Below are positions 10,267-18,857 of a stretch of 64,000 nucleotides of DNA, piece by piece. This DNA is from a bacterium. GTDB lineage: Bacteria > CAIWAD01. The stretch is taken from assembly GCA_030429345.1 (NCBI GenBank), contig JAUIFJ010000022.1:1-64000 (forward strand), given 5' to 3'. Numbering within the stretch: the stretch's first letter is position 1; each line of letters begins with the position of its first letter. The translations under genes and the position numbers were made by a program. The notes beneath the pieces are model-generated. The model saw only the letters and a list, made by a program, of their open reading frames with translations. It was not told the DNA's origin and did not search any database.

Positions 10267-10680
10267 ATGAACCCCTTGCTGAAGAACTCCCTGGCGATCG
10301 TGTTGGCGGTGATGGCGGGCATGGTGCTCAACCTGACCCTGCTGCAGCTCTTCGGGGTGCTGATTCCCCCGCCGGAAGGGGTGGATGTGACGAACATCGA
10401 AAGCCTGAAGGCAAACATCCATCTCTTCGGCCCGCAGAATTTCATAGGTCCTTTCGTGGCACACGCCGGCGGGACCCTGGCCGCGGCCTTCATCGTGGCC
10501 CGCATGGCGGCGCGGCGGCAGAAATTCCTTGCCCTGGCCATGGGCGCCTTCTTCCTCATTGGCGGAGTGCAGATGGTCGTGACCCTTCCCGCCCCGGCCT
10601 GGTACAACGCCCTCGACCTGCTGCTGGCCTACATCCCCATGGCCTGGCTCGGCTGGACCCTCGCGGGGAGGCCTGAATAG
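10267..10680 (+). CDS. Conserved small integral membrane protein (137 aa), function unknown
   Basis: This protein has four probable transmembrane helices: an N-terminal one (SLAIVLAVMAGMVLNLTLL), then after a soluble loop containing IPPPEGVDVTN three more, the last two being LAMGAFFLIGGVQMVVTL and NALDLLLAYIPMAWLGW. The loop motif IPPPEGVD followed by IHLFGP and FVAHAGGTL resembles unnamed conserved membrane proteins that I recall from Bacteroidota, but I know no function. ATG 10267 was chosen because the frame upstream runs into the repeat. The gene is bracketed by copies 1 and 2 of the dispersed inverted repeat, and its TAG stop is inside the start of copy 2. Confidence 0.8.
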   Translation: MNPLLKNSLAIVLAVMAGMVLNLTLLQLFGVLIPPPEGVDVTNIESLKANIHLFGPQNFIGPFVAHAGGTLAAAFIVARMAARRQKFLALAMGAFFLIGGVQMVVTLPAPAWYNALDLLLAYIPMAWLGWTLAGRPE

Positions 10681-10846
10681 AAGAGCTCGCACGGAGGGCA
10701 CGGAGAAGACGGAGAACACGGAGAAATGCAATTCTTCAAGGGAGGTCATTCTCGGGCGATCAGGATTACCCGGGCGTGAAACTTCTTTTCTTCCTTCTCT
10801 TCCTCTGCGGCCTCTGTCTTCTCAGTGCCCTCCGTGTGAGTTCTTC
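10680..10846. repeat. Dispersed CACGGAG-type inverted repeat, copy 2
   Basis: The left arm (about 10680-10723) shares nearly all of its sequence with the copy 1 left arm (GCACGGAG, AAGACGGAGAACACGGAG). The right arm (10802-10846) is the imperfect complement. The first base overlaps the stop codon of the preceding gene. The following ~145 nt up to the antiporter start should contain its promoter, but I see no clear one. Confidence 0.75.
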
Positions 10847-10993
10847 CTCTTAAGTCAAGCTCCAGAAATGCCGATTTAACAAGGAATTCTGACAGGATTC
10901 GGCTGGACTGTCTGGCATGGTTTGTCCCATCTTGTCAGGGTGATCGAAGACGGCAGAGCCCCAATGAGGGTCGGTTCAGCTTTGGAGTTCGGC

Positions 10994-12595
10994 ATGAAGA
11001 AGTGGATGCTGCTTTTCCCGCTTTTGTGGATCGCCCTGGTGCCCTGGATCGGGCAGGAGGTCCAGCCGCAGGGCGCGCAGGGTGTCGCCTGGGCTGTTCA
11101 GCAGGACGCCCACGATCACAGCCACGATGGCCACGATCACAGTCATGGCGATGCCGCCGGGCATTCGCACGGCGACGAACACGGAGAAGTCCATGGAGGT
11201 GAACATGGCGGCGGCCTGGGCGCAAGCCTGCCCCTCTGGAGCGTGATCCCCTTCGTGGGCATCCTGCTTTCGATCGCCCTCTTCCCGCTGCTGGCGGAGC
11301 ATTTCTGGCATCACCATTTCGGCAAGATCAGCGCGTTCTGGGCGATCCTCTTCGCCGTGCCCTTCGTCTTCGCCTATGGCTGGCATGACAGCCTGCACGC
11401 CATCCTGCACATCTACGTGGTCGATTACCTGCCCTTCATCGTGCTGCTGGGATCGCTCTTCGTGATCGCCGGCGGCATTGCCGTCAAGGGCAGCATTGCG
11501 GGCACTCCGGCTGTCAATACCTTCATCCTGCTGATCGGCACCATCCTCTCAAGCTGGATCGGCACCACGGGCAGTTCCATGCTGCTGATCCGGCCGATCC
11601 TGACCAGCAACGCCCACCGCAAGAACAAGACGCACATCGTCGTCTTCTTCATTTTCCTCGTCAGCAACATTGGCGGTTCGCTGACTCCGATCGGCGATCC
11701 TCCGCTCTTCCTGGGCTTTCTCCATGGCGTCGACTTCTTCTGGACAATGAAGCTGCTGCCCGCCATGAGCTTCACCAGCGTGATCCTGCTGGCGCTCTTC
11801 TTCGCCCTGGATTCCTGGATGCTGAAGAAGGAGAACCTGCCTCCCCAGGAGAAGGGCACGGAACCCCTGCGCATCGAGGGCGGCTTCAACTTCCTGCTGC
11901 TGATGGGCGTGGTGGCGGCCGTGATCCTTTCCGGCGTCTACAATTCGCATCCCCTGTTCTACGACCAGGCGGCGCACCACGCCAAGGGCATCACCCTGAT
12001 GGGCGGCGACCACCCGCTGATCATGCCCTGGATCAACATCCTGCGCGACGCCTTCATGGTGCTGCTGACGCTGGCCTCGCTCAAGCTGACGCGCCAGGAA
12101 ACGCGGGACGCCAACGAGTTCGACTGGTTTCCGATCAAGGAAGTGGCCTTCCTCTTCGCCGGCATCTTCATGACGATCATTCCGGCGCTGGAAATCCTGA
12201 AGGCGGGGACGGAGGGGGCGATGGCCTTCATCGTCAACCTGGTCAACAGCCCGGCGAGCTATTTCTGGGTCACGGGCGTGTTGAGCTCCTTCCTCGACAA
12301 CGCGCCGACCTACCTGACCTTTTTCAACACGGCCCTGGGCAGCCTGACGCCGGGCATGACGGAGGCGCAGGGCGTGCCCCTGCTGATGACCGAGTTCAGC
12401 CAGTACCTGCTGGCGATCAGCATGGGCGCGGTCTTCATGGGCGCCAACACCTACATCGGCAATGCCCCCAATTTCATGGTCAAGTCCATCGCCGAGCAGC
12501 GCGGGGTGAAGATGCCCAGCTTCTTCGGCTACATGGCCTGGTCTGGAGCGATCCTGATTCCGCTCTTCCTGTTGAACAGCTGGCTGTTCCTGTAG
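10994..12595 (+). CDS. Na+/H+ antiporter-like transporter with a His-rich N-terminal segment
   Basis: This 533-residue inner-membrane carrier resembles the NhaD/CitM (ion transporter) superfamily, with about 12 transmembrane helices. Family-like segments include SSWIGTTGSSMLLIRPIL, NIGGSLTPIGDPPLFLGF and SSFLDNAPTYLTFFNTALG. The start at ATG 10994 has GGAG 6 nt upstream and yields a signal-like first helix (MKKWMLLFPLLW). Between this helix and the first transport helix, residues 40-71 form a His/Asp/Gly-rich stretch with 13 histidines. Such segments often bind Zn, Ni or Co, so metal sensing or a metal substrate is possible. The TAG stop forms part of a GTAGGGG palindrome. Confidence 0.88.
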   Translation: MKKWMLLFPLLWIALVPWIGQEVQPQGAQGVAWAVQQDAHDHSHDGHDHSHGDAAGHSHGDEHGEVHGGEHGGGLGASLPLWSVIPFVGILLSIALFPLLAEHFWHHHFGKISAFWAILFAVPFVFAYGWHDSLHAILHIYVVDYLPFIVLLGSLFVIAGGIAVKGSIAGTPAVNTFILLIGTILSSWIGTTGSSMLLIRPILTSNAHRKNKTHIVVFFIFLVSNIGGSLTPIGDPPLFLGFLHGVDFFWTMKLLPAMSFTSVILLALFFALDSWMLKKENLPPQEKGTEPLRIEGGFNFLLLMGVVAAVILSGVYNSHPLFYDQAAHHAKGITLMGGDHPLIMPWINILRDAFMVLLTLASLKLTRQETRDANEFDWFPIKEVAFLFAGIFMTIIPALEILKAGTEGAMAFIVNLVNSPASYFWVTGVLSSFLDNAPTYLTFFNTALGSLTPGMTEAQGVPLLMTEFSQYLLAISMGAVFMGANTYIGNAPNFMVKSIAEQRGVKMPSFFGYMAWSGAILIPLFLLNSWLFL

Positions 12596-12650
12596 GGGGT
12601 GCTCAGGGGCGATCGCGGGATCTCGATTCTGCGCGGCGATCGACCCCTAC
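12592..12650. repeat. GTAGGGG...CCCCTAC imperfect inverted repeat
   Basis: GTAGGGG (12592-12598) pairs with CCCCTAC (12644-12650). Inner CGATCGC / GCGATCG segments can extend the stem. The antiporter stop codon lies inside the left arm. It resembles the perfect palindrome at 52771-52798 and the GTAGGGGC element at 56041. Confidence 0.55.
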
Positions 12651-12684
12651 GAGAAGCGGAAGGGGAAAGTCTGTCAACCAATTC

Positions 12685-12717
12685 AATCCCGCGGCCACGG
12701 TCGCGGGATTTTCATTT
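12685..12717 (+). terminator. Intrinsic terminator after the antiporter gene
   Basis: Stem AATCCCGCG (12685-12693) and CGCGGGATT (12702-12710) with an 8-nt loop, followed by TTCATTTT. Confidence 0.8.
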
Positions 12718-12788
12718 TGCCCACCGCCGTCATCCCGTGACTTGGCCACGGGATCCCGATTGGTATCACGGAGCGGTCGCATTTGTCC

Positions 12789-12904
12789 GCCGCGGGCTGA
12801 CGACCGCGGCTATTCGCTTGAAAGCTTGTGGGCTTCGACATGGGCGGGTCTGAAAACGCAGTGTGTATCTCTTACAGTTTGCAGGCAAGCGATTCGCTGC
12901 GGTC
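12789..12904. repeat. 116-bp direct repeat, left copy (flanks the toxin-antitoxin pair)
   Basis: This sequence matches 13911-14026 over 116 bp with about six substitutions and no gaps. It starts with an imperfect hairpin (CCGCGGGCTGACGACCGCGG) and includes GGGCGGGTCTGAAAACGCAG. No integrase, transposase or terminal inverted repeats are visible. No integron-type core sites (RYYYAAC/GTTRRRY) were found at its ends. The stretch 12905-13037 between this repeat and the toxin gene holds no supported gene and probably carries the promoter. Confidence 0.9.
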
Positions 12905-13037
12905 GGTAGACTGCAGCCCGGTTAAGGTTCAGATACGCTGGTCAGGGTTAAGCCAATCGAATCGAGGGGGCTTTCCATCCATTTTTGAGTCCTGGAAATC
13001 AGTTGCTAGCTATGGCACTGAGTGTCATATTGGCCAT

Positions 13038-13409
13038 ATGCAGATCCTTTCAACCCGTACGTTCAACCGCTGGGCGAAGAAGAAGTTGACGTCTCGACAA
13101 TTGCTGGATGCTGTCGATGATCTGATGGCAGGCAAGAGTGCCAGCAGTCTTGGTAGTCATCTCTGGAAAGTTCGCATTGCAAGAAAAGGAGCGGGTAAGT
13201 CTGGGGGGTACCGTACTGTCCTTGTTTACGTTGAGGATCAGTATGCCGTGTTCCTCTACGGCTTCGGGAAGAATGAGACCGACAACATAGAGCTCGAAGA
13301 ATTGGATCACCTGAAATCGGTCAGCAGGACTATCGTAGCCTTGACTGCGGAGCAAATTCAAGCCCTGATTGATCAACAGGAGTTCTACGAACTGAAAGAG
13401 GAAGCATGA
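13038..13409 (+). CDS. RelE/HigB-like toxin of a type II toxin-antitoxin system
   Basis: This 123-residue basic protein looks like the RelE-type toxins formerly called DUF1044. The segment KSGGYRTVLVY followed by VFLYGFGKNETDNIELEEL is characteristic of that group, whose members inhibit translation by cleaving mRNA. The frame is open for 70 codons further upstream, but that part begins in the flanking repeat and has no family resemblance. ATG 13038 (MQILSTRTFNRWAKK) is therefore the start. It overlaps the antitoxin by four bases (ATGA). The composition is lower in GC than the neighbours, which suggests transfer. Confidence 0.88.
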   Translation: MQILSTRTFNRWAKKKLTSRQLLDAVDDLMAGKSASSLGSHLWKVRIARKGAGKSGGYRTVLVYVEDQYAVFLYGFGKNETDNIELEELDHLKSVSRTIVALTAEQIQALIDQQEFYELKEEA

Positions 13410-13801
13410 GCCGCATCAAAAAGGAAATGGGGGAAACCCTGCTCGGCTTCATGAAGGCAGGGATTCAGCCGCCGTTGACGACGAAGGAACTCAAGGCGCT
13501 GGGCATAGAGATTCCCGTGCCCCGGATCACCGTCGCGGAAATCAAGCGCTTGAGGAAAAAGCTGAATGCATCACAAGATGTCTTCGCCAGGATCCTCGGG
13601 ACCTCCAAGTCCACGATCGTCCAGTGGGAATCGGGCGCCAAGTCGCCCGGCGGTTCAGCGGCTGTGCTGCTCAAGACCATCCAGAACGATCCGAATGCGA
13701 TCCGCTATCGCATTGCCTCAGCAAGAAGAGCCACACCGCAGAGGGTGATGGAGAAGACGGAAAAGCGATACACCTCTTCCAACAAAGGGACGAAGCGATA
13801 A
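13406..13801 (+). CDS. XRE/HigA-type antitoxin
   Basis: This 131-residue DNA-binding protein is the expected partner of the upstream toxin. Residues 41-92 form a helix-turn-helix: ITVAEIKRLRKKLNAS, then VFARILGTSKSTIVQWESG. The tail is basic (RRATPQRVMEKTEKRY). The gene order toxin-then-antitoxin is that of higBA-type systems. The antitoxin probably neutralises the toxin by direct binding and represses the shared promoter. The start ATG overlaps the toxin stop, so translation is coupled. Confidence 0.9.
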   Translation: MSRIKKEMGETLLGFMKAGIQPPLTTKELKALGIEIPVPRITVAEIKRLRKKLNASQDVFARILGTSKSTIVQWESGAKSPGGSAAVLLKTIQNDPNAIRYRIASARRATPQRVMEKTEKRYTSSNKGTKR

Positions 13802-13910
13802 TACCCTATTGACGACCGCTTTCCAGCCCGTGTACTGATAGCACTGTGCGCTGAACTTCCTGCGTCACCTGCTTCTTCGACTGGCCGACGAATCCACTCA
13901 GCATTCTACT
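13802..13910. other. Short noncoding stretch between the antitoxin gene and right direct repeat
   Basis: No gene, hairpin terminator or promoter is obvious. Base composition returns towards the window average. Confidence 0.4.
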
Positions 13911-14026
13911 GCCGCGGGCTTACGACCGCGGCTATTCGCTTGAAAGCTTGCGGACTTCGATATGGGCGGGTCTGAAAACGCAGTGTGTATCTCTTACAGT
14001 TTGCAGGCAAGTGATTCGCTGCGATC
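13911..14026. repeat. 116-bp direct repeat, right copy
   Basis: Second copy of 12789-12904 at an offset of 1122 bp. Both copies preserve an open frame beginning MGGSENAVCISYSLQASD, but substitutions are few, so this is not evidence for a gene. After the repeat, 14027-14179 leads to the DUF2723 gene with no clear promoter. Confidence 0.9.
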
Positions 14027-14179
14027 CCGATTCACCGCATCCTGCGGGATCCTCCCTCTCCCCATCCCGTTTATTAAGCTGTACGGTTCGACCGCGAGAT
14101 GGAGCCCGCCCCCTGCGGCAGCCTCCAATACCAATAAAAACAGCAGTCCCGACCGGCGCCGTCGGTCCCCGGAGAGTCC

Positions 14180-16960
14180 ATGTCCCATCCTGAACGCCTG
14201 CACCGGCTGACCGCCGGGCTGGTTTTTCTGTGCGCCTTCGTCCTTTACCTGTTGACGATGGCGCCGACCACCTCCTTCTGGGACTGCGGCGAGTTCATCG
14301 CCAGCTCCTACACCCTTTCGATCCCCCACCCTCCGGGCGCGCCCTTCTACCTGCTGCTGGGCCGCATCTTCACCATGGTGCCCTTCCTGGCGGACATCGG
14401 GGCGCGGGTCAATTTCATCAGCGTGCTCTCCAGCGCCCTGACGGTGATGCTGCTCTACCTGAGCGTCATCCACCTGATCCGCTACTGGAAAAGCCGCGAC
14501 AGGATGGGCTGGAGCGACTATGCCGGCGCGGCCATCGGCGCGCTGGTCTTCATGGCCTCGGACAGCTTCTGGTTCAACGCGGTGGAGGCGGAGGTCTACG
14601 CCATCAGCATGCTCTTCACCGCCCTGGTGGTCTGGCTGGCGCTGGTCTGGCATGCCCGCGTCGACAGCGGCACCCATGACGGCCGCCGCATCCTGCTGCT
14701 GATCTTCTACCTGGTGGGCCTGGCCATCGGCGTGCACCTGCTGAATGTGCTGGCCCTGCCCATGGTCTTCATGATCATGTACTTCCACGAGCGGCCGAAC
14801 GACAAGCCCCTGGTCATGTGGGGCTGGCTGCTGCTCTGCACCCTGGCCATCCTGCCGATCTACCCGGGCATCGTGCAGCAGTTGCCCAAGCTGATCGAGG
14901 CCACCGGCGTCTGGATGCTCCCCGCGCTCTTCATCGGCATGGGCCTGGTCTACTGGCAGGGCCAGCGAACCGGCCACCCCTGGCTCAGCCTGGGCAGCGC
15001 GGCGGCGATCCTCGTCGTGCTGGGCTACCTGAGCTACATCGTCATCCTGCTGCGCAGCGGCCTCAATCCGCCGCTGGACGAGAACGATCCGGAAACGATC
15101 CAGGGCCTGATCGCCTACCTGGGCCGCGAGCAGTACGGCGTCAGCCAGGGCTTCTTCAACCAGTACTTCGAGCGTGTCGCCCCCTTCTGGGACTACCAGG
15201 TGCGCCACATGTACCTGCGCTACCTGGGCTGGAACTTCATCGGCCGCGACCATGTCACCGAAGCGGTCAGCTGGGGCGGCCTCTTCGGGCTGCCTCTTCT
15301 GCTGGGCCTCTGGGGCGTCGTGACGCATTTCGTCCGCGACTGGCGCAGAGCCCTGGTGATCCTGGCGCTCTTCTTCCTGACGGGCCTGGCCATCGTGTTG
15401 TATCTCAACCAGCCGGATCCGCAGCCCCGCGAGCGCGACTATTCCTACGTGGGCAGCTTCTTCGCCTTCTCGCTCTGGGTCGGCATCGGCGCCGCCGCCC
15501 TGCTCGAGGACCTGGCCAGCGCCGCCCGCAGGGCCGGCCGTGTGCTGGTGCCGCTGTTGGCCGTGCTGCTGCTGGTCGCCCTGCCCGCGCGCATGGTGGC
15601 GGTGGGGTATCACGTCCACGACCGCAGCGGCAACTATGTGGCGCACGACTACGCCCGCAACGCCCTCGAGATGCTCGAGCCCGACGCGATCCTTTTCACC
15701 AACGGCGACAACGACACCTTCCCGCTGTGGTACCTGCAGGAAGTCGAGGGAGTGCGCAAGGACGTGCGAGTGGTCAACCTGAGCCTGCTCAACACGGGCT
15801 GGTACATTCGCCAGCTGCGCGATGTCGAACCCCGCGTGCCCTTGCACCCGCGCTTCACCGACGAGTTCATTGCCCGCCGCATCGACGGCGCCGGGGAAGA
15901 CGCGCTGCTCTGGCGCTACTGGGGACCCCGCGTCTGGACGGATCGGGAAGGCAAGCCGCTGCCGCGGGAGGACTGGTACAAGGTCCCCCTGCGCGACTCG
16001 GAAGGAAACAGCTACCCGATCACCGTCGAGCCGACCCTCGGCATCTACATCGACGACAACGACCGCGACCGCAACCTGCTGCGCGTGCAGGACCGGATGA
16101 TCATCGAGATCGTGCGCGCCGCCGAGTGGAAGCGTCCCGTATACTTCGCCGTCACCGTGGCCGGCAATTCCTTCGTCGGCCTGCGCGAGTACCTGCGCAT
16201 GGACGGCCTGGCCTTCAAGGTGATGGATCACAAGGTGCCGGGCAGCGGCATCGACCGCGCCGTGATCGACCGCAACCTGCAACTCTTCGAGCAGAACTTC
16301 CGCAACCTGGACGATCCCTCCGTGTACTACACGGACAACATCCGCAAACTGGTGCAGAACTACCGCAGCTGCTACATCCAGCTGGCGCTCGAGCTGCAGG
16401 CCACGGAGCCGGAGGCGGCGCTGGCCTACCTGCAGCGCATGGAACGCTTCCTGCCGGAAGAGGTCGCTCCCAGTTTCAGCCCCGACCTGGCGCTCAACGT
16501 GGGCGAACTGCTGGCCCGGCTGGGTGACACGACGGCCCTGCGCCAGCGCCTGGACTTCGTCGGCCGCTGGCCCGGCGGCCTGGCTCCCGAACAGCGCTTT
16601 GCCCTGGCCTACGCCTGGCTGGATCACTTCGACGACGAAGAGCGCATGCTGGCCGAAATGGCCCCGCTGCTGGAGGCCGACCGCCGCGGCGACTGGCACC
16701 TGCAGACCGGCCTGGCCTTCGAGCAGGCGAACCGGCCGGCGGAGGCCATCGAATGGTACCGCCGCGTGCTGCAGATCGATTCCCAGGACCGCGACGCCAT
16801 GGTGGCCCTTATCCGCGCCAGCGAACGCTCCGGCGACTACGAGACCGCGCTGAAGGTGCTGGACGACTGGATCGCCGCCAATCCCGGAGACACCAGCGCC
16901 CTCGAGCGCCGCGAGAGGGTGTTGGCCGGCCAGGAGGCGGCGCGGGACACGACGCCGTGA
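14180..16960 (+). CDS. DUF2723 GT-C-type membrane protein with C-terminal TPR region
   Basis: This 926-residue inner-membrane protein has about 12 transmembrane helices in the first 450 residues, then a long periplasmic part and TPR-like repeats near the end. The DUF2723 signature is clear: WDCGEF (34-39) followed by PHPPGAPFYLLLGR. The acidic pair Asp35/Glu38 resembles the catalytic DxE-type motif of GT-C glycosyltransferases. The human homologue TMEM260 is reported to be a protein O-mannosyltransferase, so a role in protein O-glycosylation is reasonable but inferred. It heads a cluster with polyprenyl-phosphate sugar synthases. Its stop overlaps the next gene (GTGA). Confidence 0.9.
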   Translation: MSHPERLHRLTAGLVFLCAFVLYLLTMAPTTSFWDCGEFIASSYTLSIPHPPGAPFYLLLGRIFTMVPFLADIGARVNFISVLSSALTVMLLYLSVIHLIRYWKSRDRMGWSDYAGAAIGALVFMASDSFWFNAVEAEVYAISMLFTALVVWLALVWHARVDSGTHDGRRILLLIFYLVGLAIGVHLLNVLALPMVFMIMYFHERPNDKPLVMWGWLLLCTLAILPIYPGIVQQLPKLIEATGVWMLPALFIGMGLVYWQGQRTGHPWLSLGSAAAILVVLGYLSYIVILLRSGLNPPLDENDPETIQGLIAYLGREQYGVSQGFFNQYFERVAPFWDYQVRHMYLRYLGWNFIGRDHVTEAVSWGGLFGLPLLLGLWGVVTHFVRDWRRALVILALFFLTGLAIVLYLNQPDPQPRERDYSYVGSFFAFSLWVGIGAAALLEDLASAARRAGRVLVPLLAVLLLVALPARMVAVGYHVHDRSGNYVAHDYARNALEMLEPDAILFTNGDNDTFPLWYLQEVEGVRKDVRVVNLSLLNTGWYIRQLRDVEPRVPLHPRFTDEFIARRIDGAGEDALLWRYWGPRVWTDREGKPLPREDWYKVPLRDSEGNSYPITVEPTLGIYIDDNDRDRNLLRVQDRMIIEIVRAAEWKRPVYFAVTVAGNSFVGLREYLRMDGLAFKVMDHKVPGSGIDRAVIDRNLQLFEQNFRNLDDPSVYYTDNIRKLVQNYRSCYIQLALELQATEPEAALAYLQRMERFLPEEVAPSFSPDLALNVGELLARLGDTTALRQRLDFVGRWPGGLAPEQRFALAYAWLDHFDDEERMLAEMAPLLEADRRGDWHLQTGLAFEQANRPAEAIEWYRRVLQIDSQDRDAMVALIRASERSGDYETALKVLDDWIAANPGDTSALERRERVLAGQEAARDTTP

Positions 16961-18027
16961 CACAGGCCGACACGGTGGTCCTGATTCCCCATGCCGGGGG
17001 AGGGGAGATCCTGCTGGATTGCCTGAAGAGCCTGGAGGCCTCCCGCCAGCGGGCGCCCTTCCGGCTCTGGCTGATCGACAACCGCAGCCCCGACGACAGT
17101 GTCTCACAGGCCCTGAAGGCTTTTCCCTGGATCGAGGTCCTGTCCCAGGAAAGGAACCTGGGCTACGCCGGCGGTTGCAACGCGGGCCTGCGCGCCGCCC
17201 TGCGGGAAGAGGGCCTGGCTTTCGCCGTCCTGCTGAACAACGACACGGTGGTCGAGCCGGACTGGCTGGCGGAGTGCCGTACCGTGATGCATGCCGCCGG
17301 GGACATCGCCGCGGTGCAGCCGCGCCTGCTGTCGATCCCCTGGCCGGGCCAACTGGACTACAGCGGCGCCGCCGGGGGCCTGCTCGATGCCTGGGGCTAC
17401 CCCTTCGCGCTGGGTCGGCTCTTCGACCGCATCGAGGAGGACGGGAGCAACTGGCTGCAGCCGCTGGAACTGGCCTGGACCTCCGGCACGGCGGCCCTCT
17501 TCCGCCTGGAGGCCCTGCAGCAGGTGGGCCTGCTGGAGGAGAGCTTCTTCATGCACATGGAGGAGATCGACCTCTGCTGGCGCCTGAGGAGCAAGGGCTG
17601 GCGCCTGGCCTCGGCGCCCGGGGCGCGGGTGCACCACCACAGCGGCTTCAGCCTGGCCGGAGGCAGTCCGCTCAAGGTGCGGCTCAACCATCGCAACAAC
17701 CTGCGCATGGTGGCCCGCAACTGGCAGGGCGCCGAACTGGGCTGGCGCCTGCCCCTGCGTCTGCTGCTGGAGGGCGCGGCCATCGGGCAGTACCTGATCG
17801 GCGGTCGCCCCGCGGCGGCCTGGGCGGCCCTGCGCGGAGTGGCGGAATTCCTGGCAAGCCTCCCCGGTCTGCCGGCGGAGCGCAGAAGCCTGGCCGCGGC
17901 AGCGGGCAGGGGGACTTCCCGCGTCGTGGCAAGCACTTATCCGGGCTGCGTGGTGCTTGAACGCTACCTGCGCGGCCGGAAGTCGGTAGATGAACTGGGC
18001 TGGCTGCCGCCTTCGATCGAGGTCTAG
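16957..18027 (+). CDS. Family 2 glycosyltransferase (rhamnosyltransferase-like)
   Basis: This 356-residue protein has a GT-A fold of the WbbL/rhamnosyltransferase kind. The nucleotide-sugar part shows WLIDNRSPDDS, NLGYAGGCNAG and LLNNDTVVEPDW, where the NND replaces the usual DxD. The acceptor/catalytic region is FFMHMEEIDLCWRLRSKGW. GTG 16957 overlaps the stop of the DUF2723 gene and is preferred over starts deep inside it. It probably adds a deoxysugar to a lipid-linked or protein-linked glycan. The dTDP-4-dehydrorhamnose reductase gene at 22575 fits a rhamnosyl donor. Confidence 0.9.
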   Translation: MTQADTVVLIPHAGGGEILLDCLKSLEASRQRAPFRLWLIDNRSPDDSVSQALKAFPWIEVLSQERNLGYAGGCNAGLRAALREEGLAFAVLLNNDTVVEPDWLAECRTVMHAAGDIAAVQPRLLSIPWPGQLDYSGAAGGLLDAWGYPFALGRLFDRIEEDGSNWLQPLELAWTSGTAALFRLEALQQVGLLEESFFMHMEEIDLCWRLRSKGWRLASAPGARVHHHSGFSLAGGSPLKVRLNHRNNLRMVARNWQGAELGWRLPLRLLLEGAAIGQYLIGGRPAAAWAALRGVAEFLASLPGLPAERRSLAAAAGRGTSRVVASTYPGCVVLERYLRGRKSVDELGWLPPSIEV

Positions 18028-18107
18028 CGAAGCCCGCGCGCGGAAGAAACAGACGAAATCGGCGGGGTCGTTGCTGGCCTCCTGTTGTATCACAAGCCGG
18101 AAGAACC

Positions 18108-18857
18108 GTGGTCGAGATCGAACTCAGCGTCGTGATTCCCGCCTGGAACGAGGAGCGGCGGATCGTCCCCAGCCTGGAAGCGGCAGCTCCCGTGCTGCAC
18201 CGGCTCGTGTCGGAACACGAGATCGTGGTCGTCGACGACGGCTCCACGGACCGCACGCTGGAAGCGGCGCGCGCCTGCTGCGAGGCGACGGGCCAGCGCT
18301 TCCGGGGCATTCGCCTGGAACGCAACACGGGAAAAGGCGGCGCGGTCCAGCGCGGCATGCTGGAAGCCTCGGGCCGGTATGCCCTTTTCTGCGACGCGGA
18401 TCGCTCCACGCCCATGGAGGCCCTGGCCGACTTCCTGCCTCACATGCAGGTTGACCTGCCCGTGCTGATCGGGACGCGCAAGAGCCGCGAGGCGCACATC
18501 GACCGGCACCAGCCCTGGCTGCGCGAGACCATGGGCAAGGGCTTCACCGCGCTGGCGCAGGCCCTGATCGGCGTGCAGGTCACCGATTTCACCTGCGGCT
18601 TCAAGCTCTTCCGCCGCGACGCGGCCCAGCAGATCTTCATGCGGCAGACCGTGCACGACTGGAGCTTCGACGCCGAGATCCTCTTCCTTGCCGGCGCCCT
18701 GGGCTACCCCATTCGCGAGGTGCCGGTGACCTGGACCAACGACGAGGACACCCGCGTGCGCCTGTTGCGTGACACATGGAACAGCCTCCAGGGCCTGCTG
18801 CGGATCCGGCGGCAGAAACGGGCCGGCATCTACCGGCTCGGGAAGGGCGAAGGCTGA
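18108..18857 (+). CDS. Polyprenyl-phosphate glycosyltransferase (ALG5-like GT2)
   Basis: This 249-residue GT2 enzyme resembles dolichyl-phosphate beta-glucosyltransferase (ALG5). It has VVIPAWNEERRI, the nucleotide-binding VVDDGSTDRT and the DxD-type CDADRSTPME. The segment DFTCGFKLFRRDAAQQIF and the late WSFDAEILFLA are typical of the family. It would transfer a sugar from a nucleotide donor to a polyprenyl phosphate, making a membrane-linked donor for GT-C enzymes. The GTG at 18108 is the first in-frame start. The 80-nt gap from the previous gene has no terminator. Its TGA overlaps the next ATG. Confidence 0.9.
   Translation: MVEIELSVVIPAWNEERRIVPSLEAAAPVLHRLVSEHEIVVVDDGSTDRTLEAARACCEATGQRFRGIRLERNTGKGGAVQRGMLEASGRYALFCDADRSTPMEALADFLPHMQVDLPVLIGTRKSREAHIDRHQPWLRETMGKGFTALAQALIGVQVTDFTCGFKLFRRDAAQQIFMRQTVHDWSFDAEILFLAGALGYPIREVPVTWTNDEDTRVRLLRDTWNSLQGLLRIRRQKRAGIYRLGKGEG

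Noticed and set aside
12599-12853. 84-codon frame after the antiporter gene
   Set aside because: It runs through a palindrome and a terminator hairpin and into the direct repeat; no protein family is recognisable.
12828-13037. N-terminal extension of the toxin reading into the direct repeat
   Set aside because: The frame is open, but these 70 codons have no toxin-family resemblance, and both copies of the repeat encode the same start, only one of which leads to the toxin.
12789-14026. Integron attC sites flanking a toxin-antitoxin cassette
   Set aside because: The layout is cassette-like, but no RYYYAAC/GTTRRRY core sites are found at the repeat ends and no integrase is seen.
13994-17107. 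Long antisense frame opposite the DUF2723 gene
   Set aside because: Same shadow pattern; the sense frame has transmembrane helices and the DUF2723 signature.
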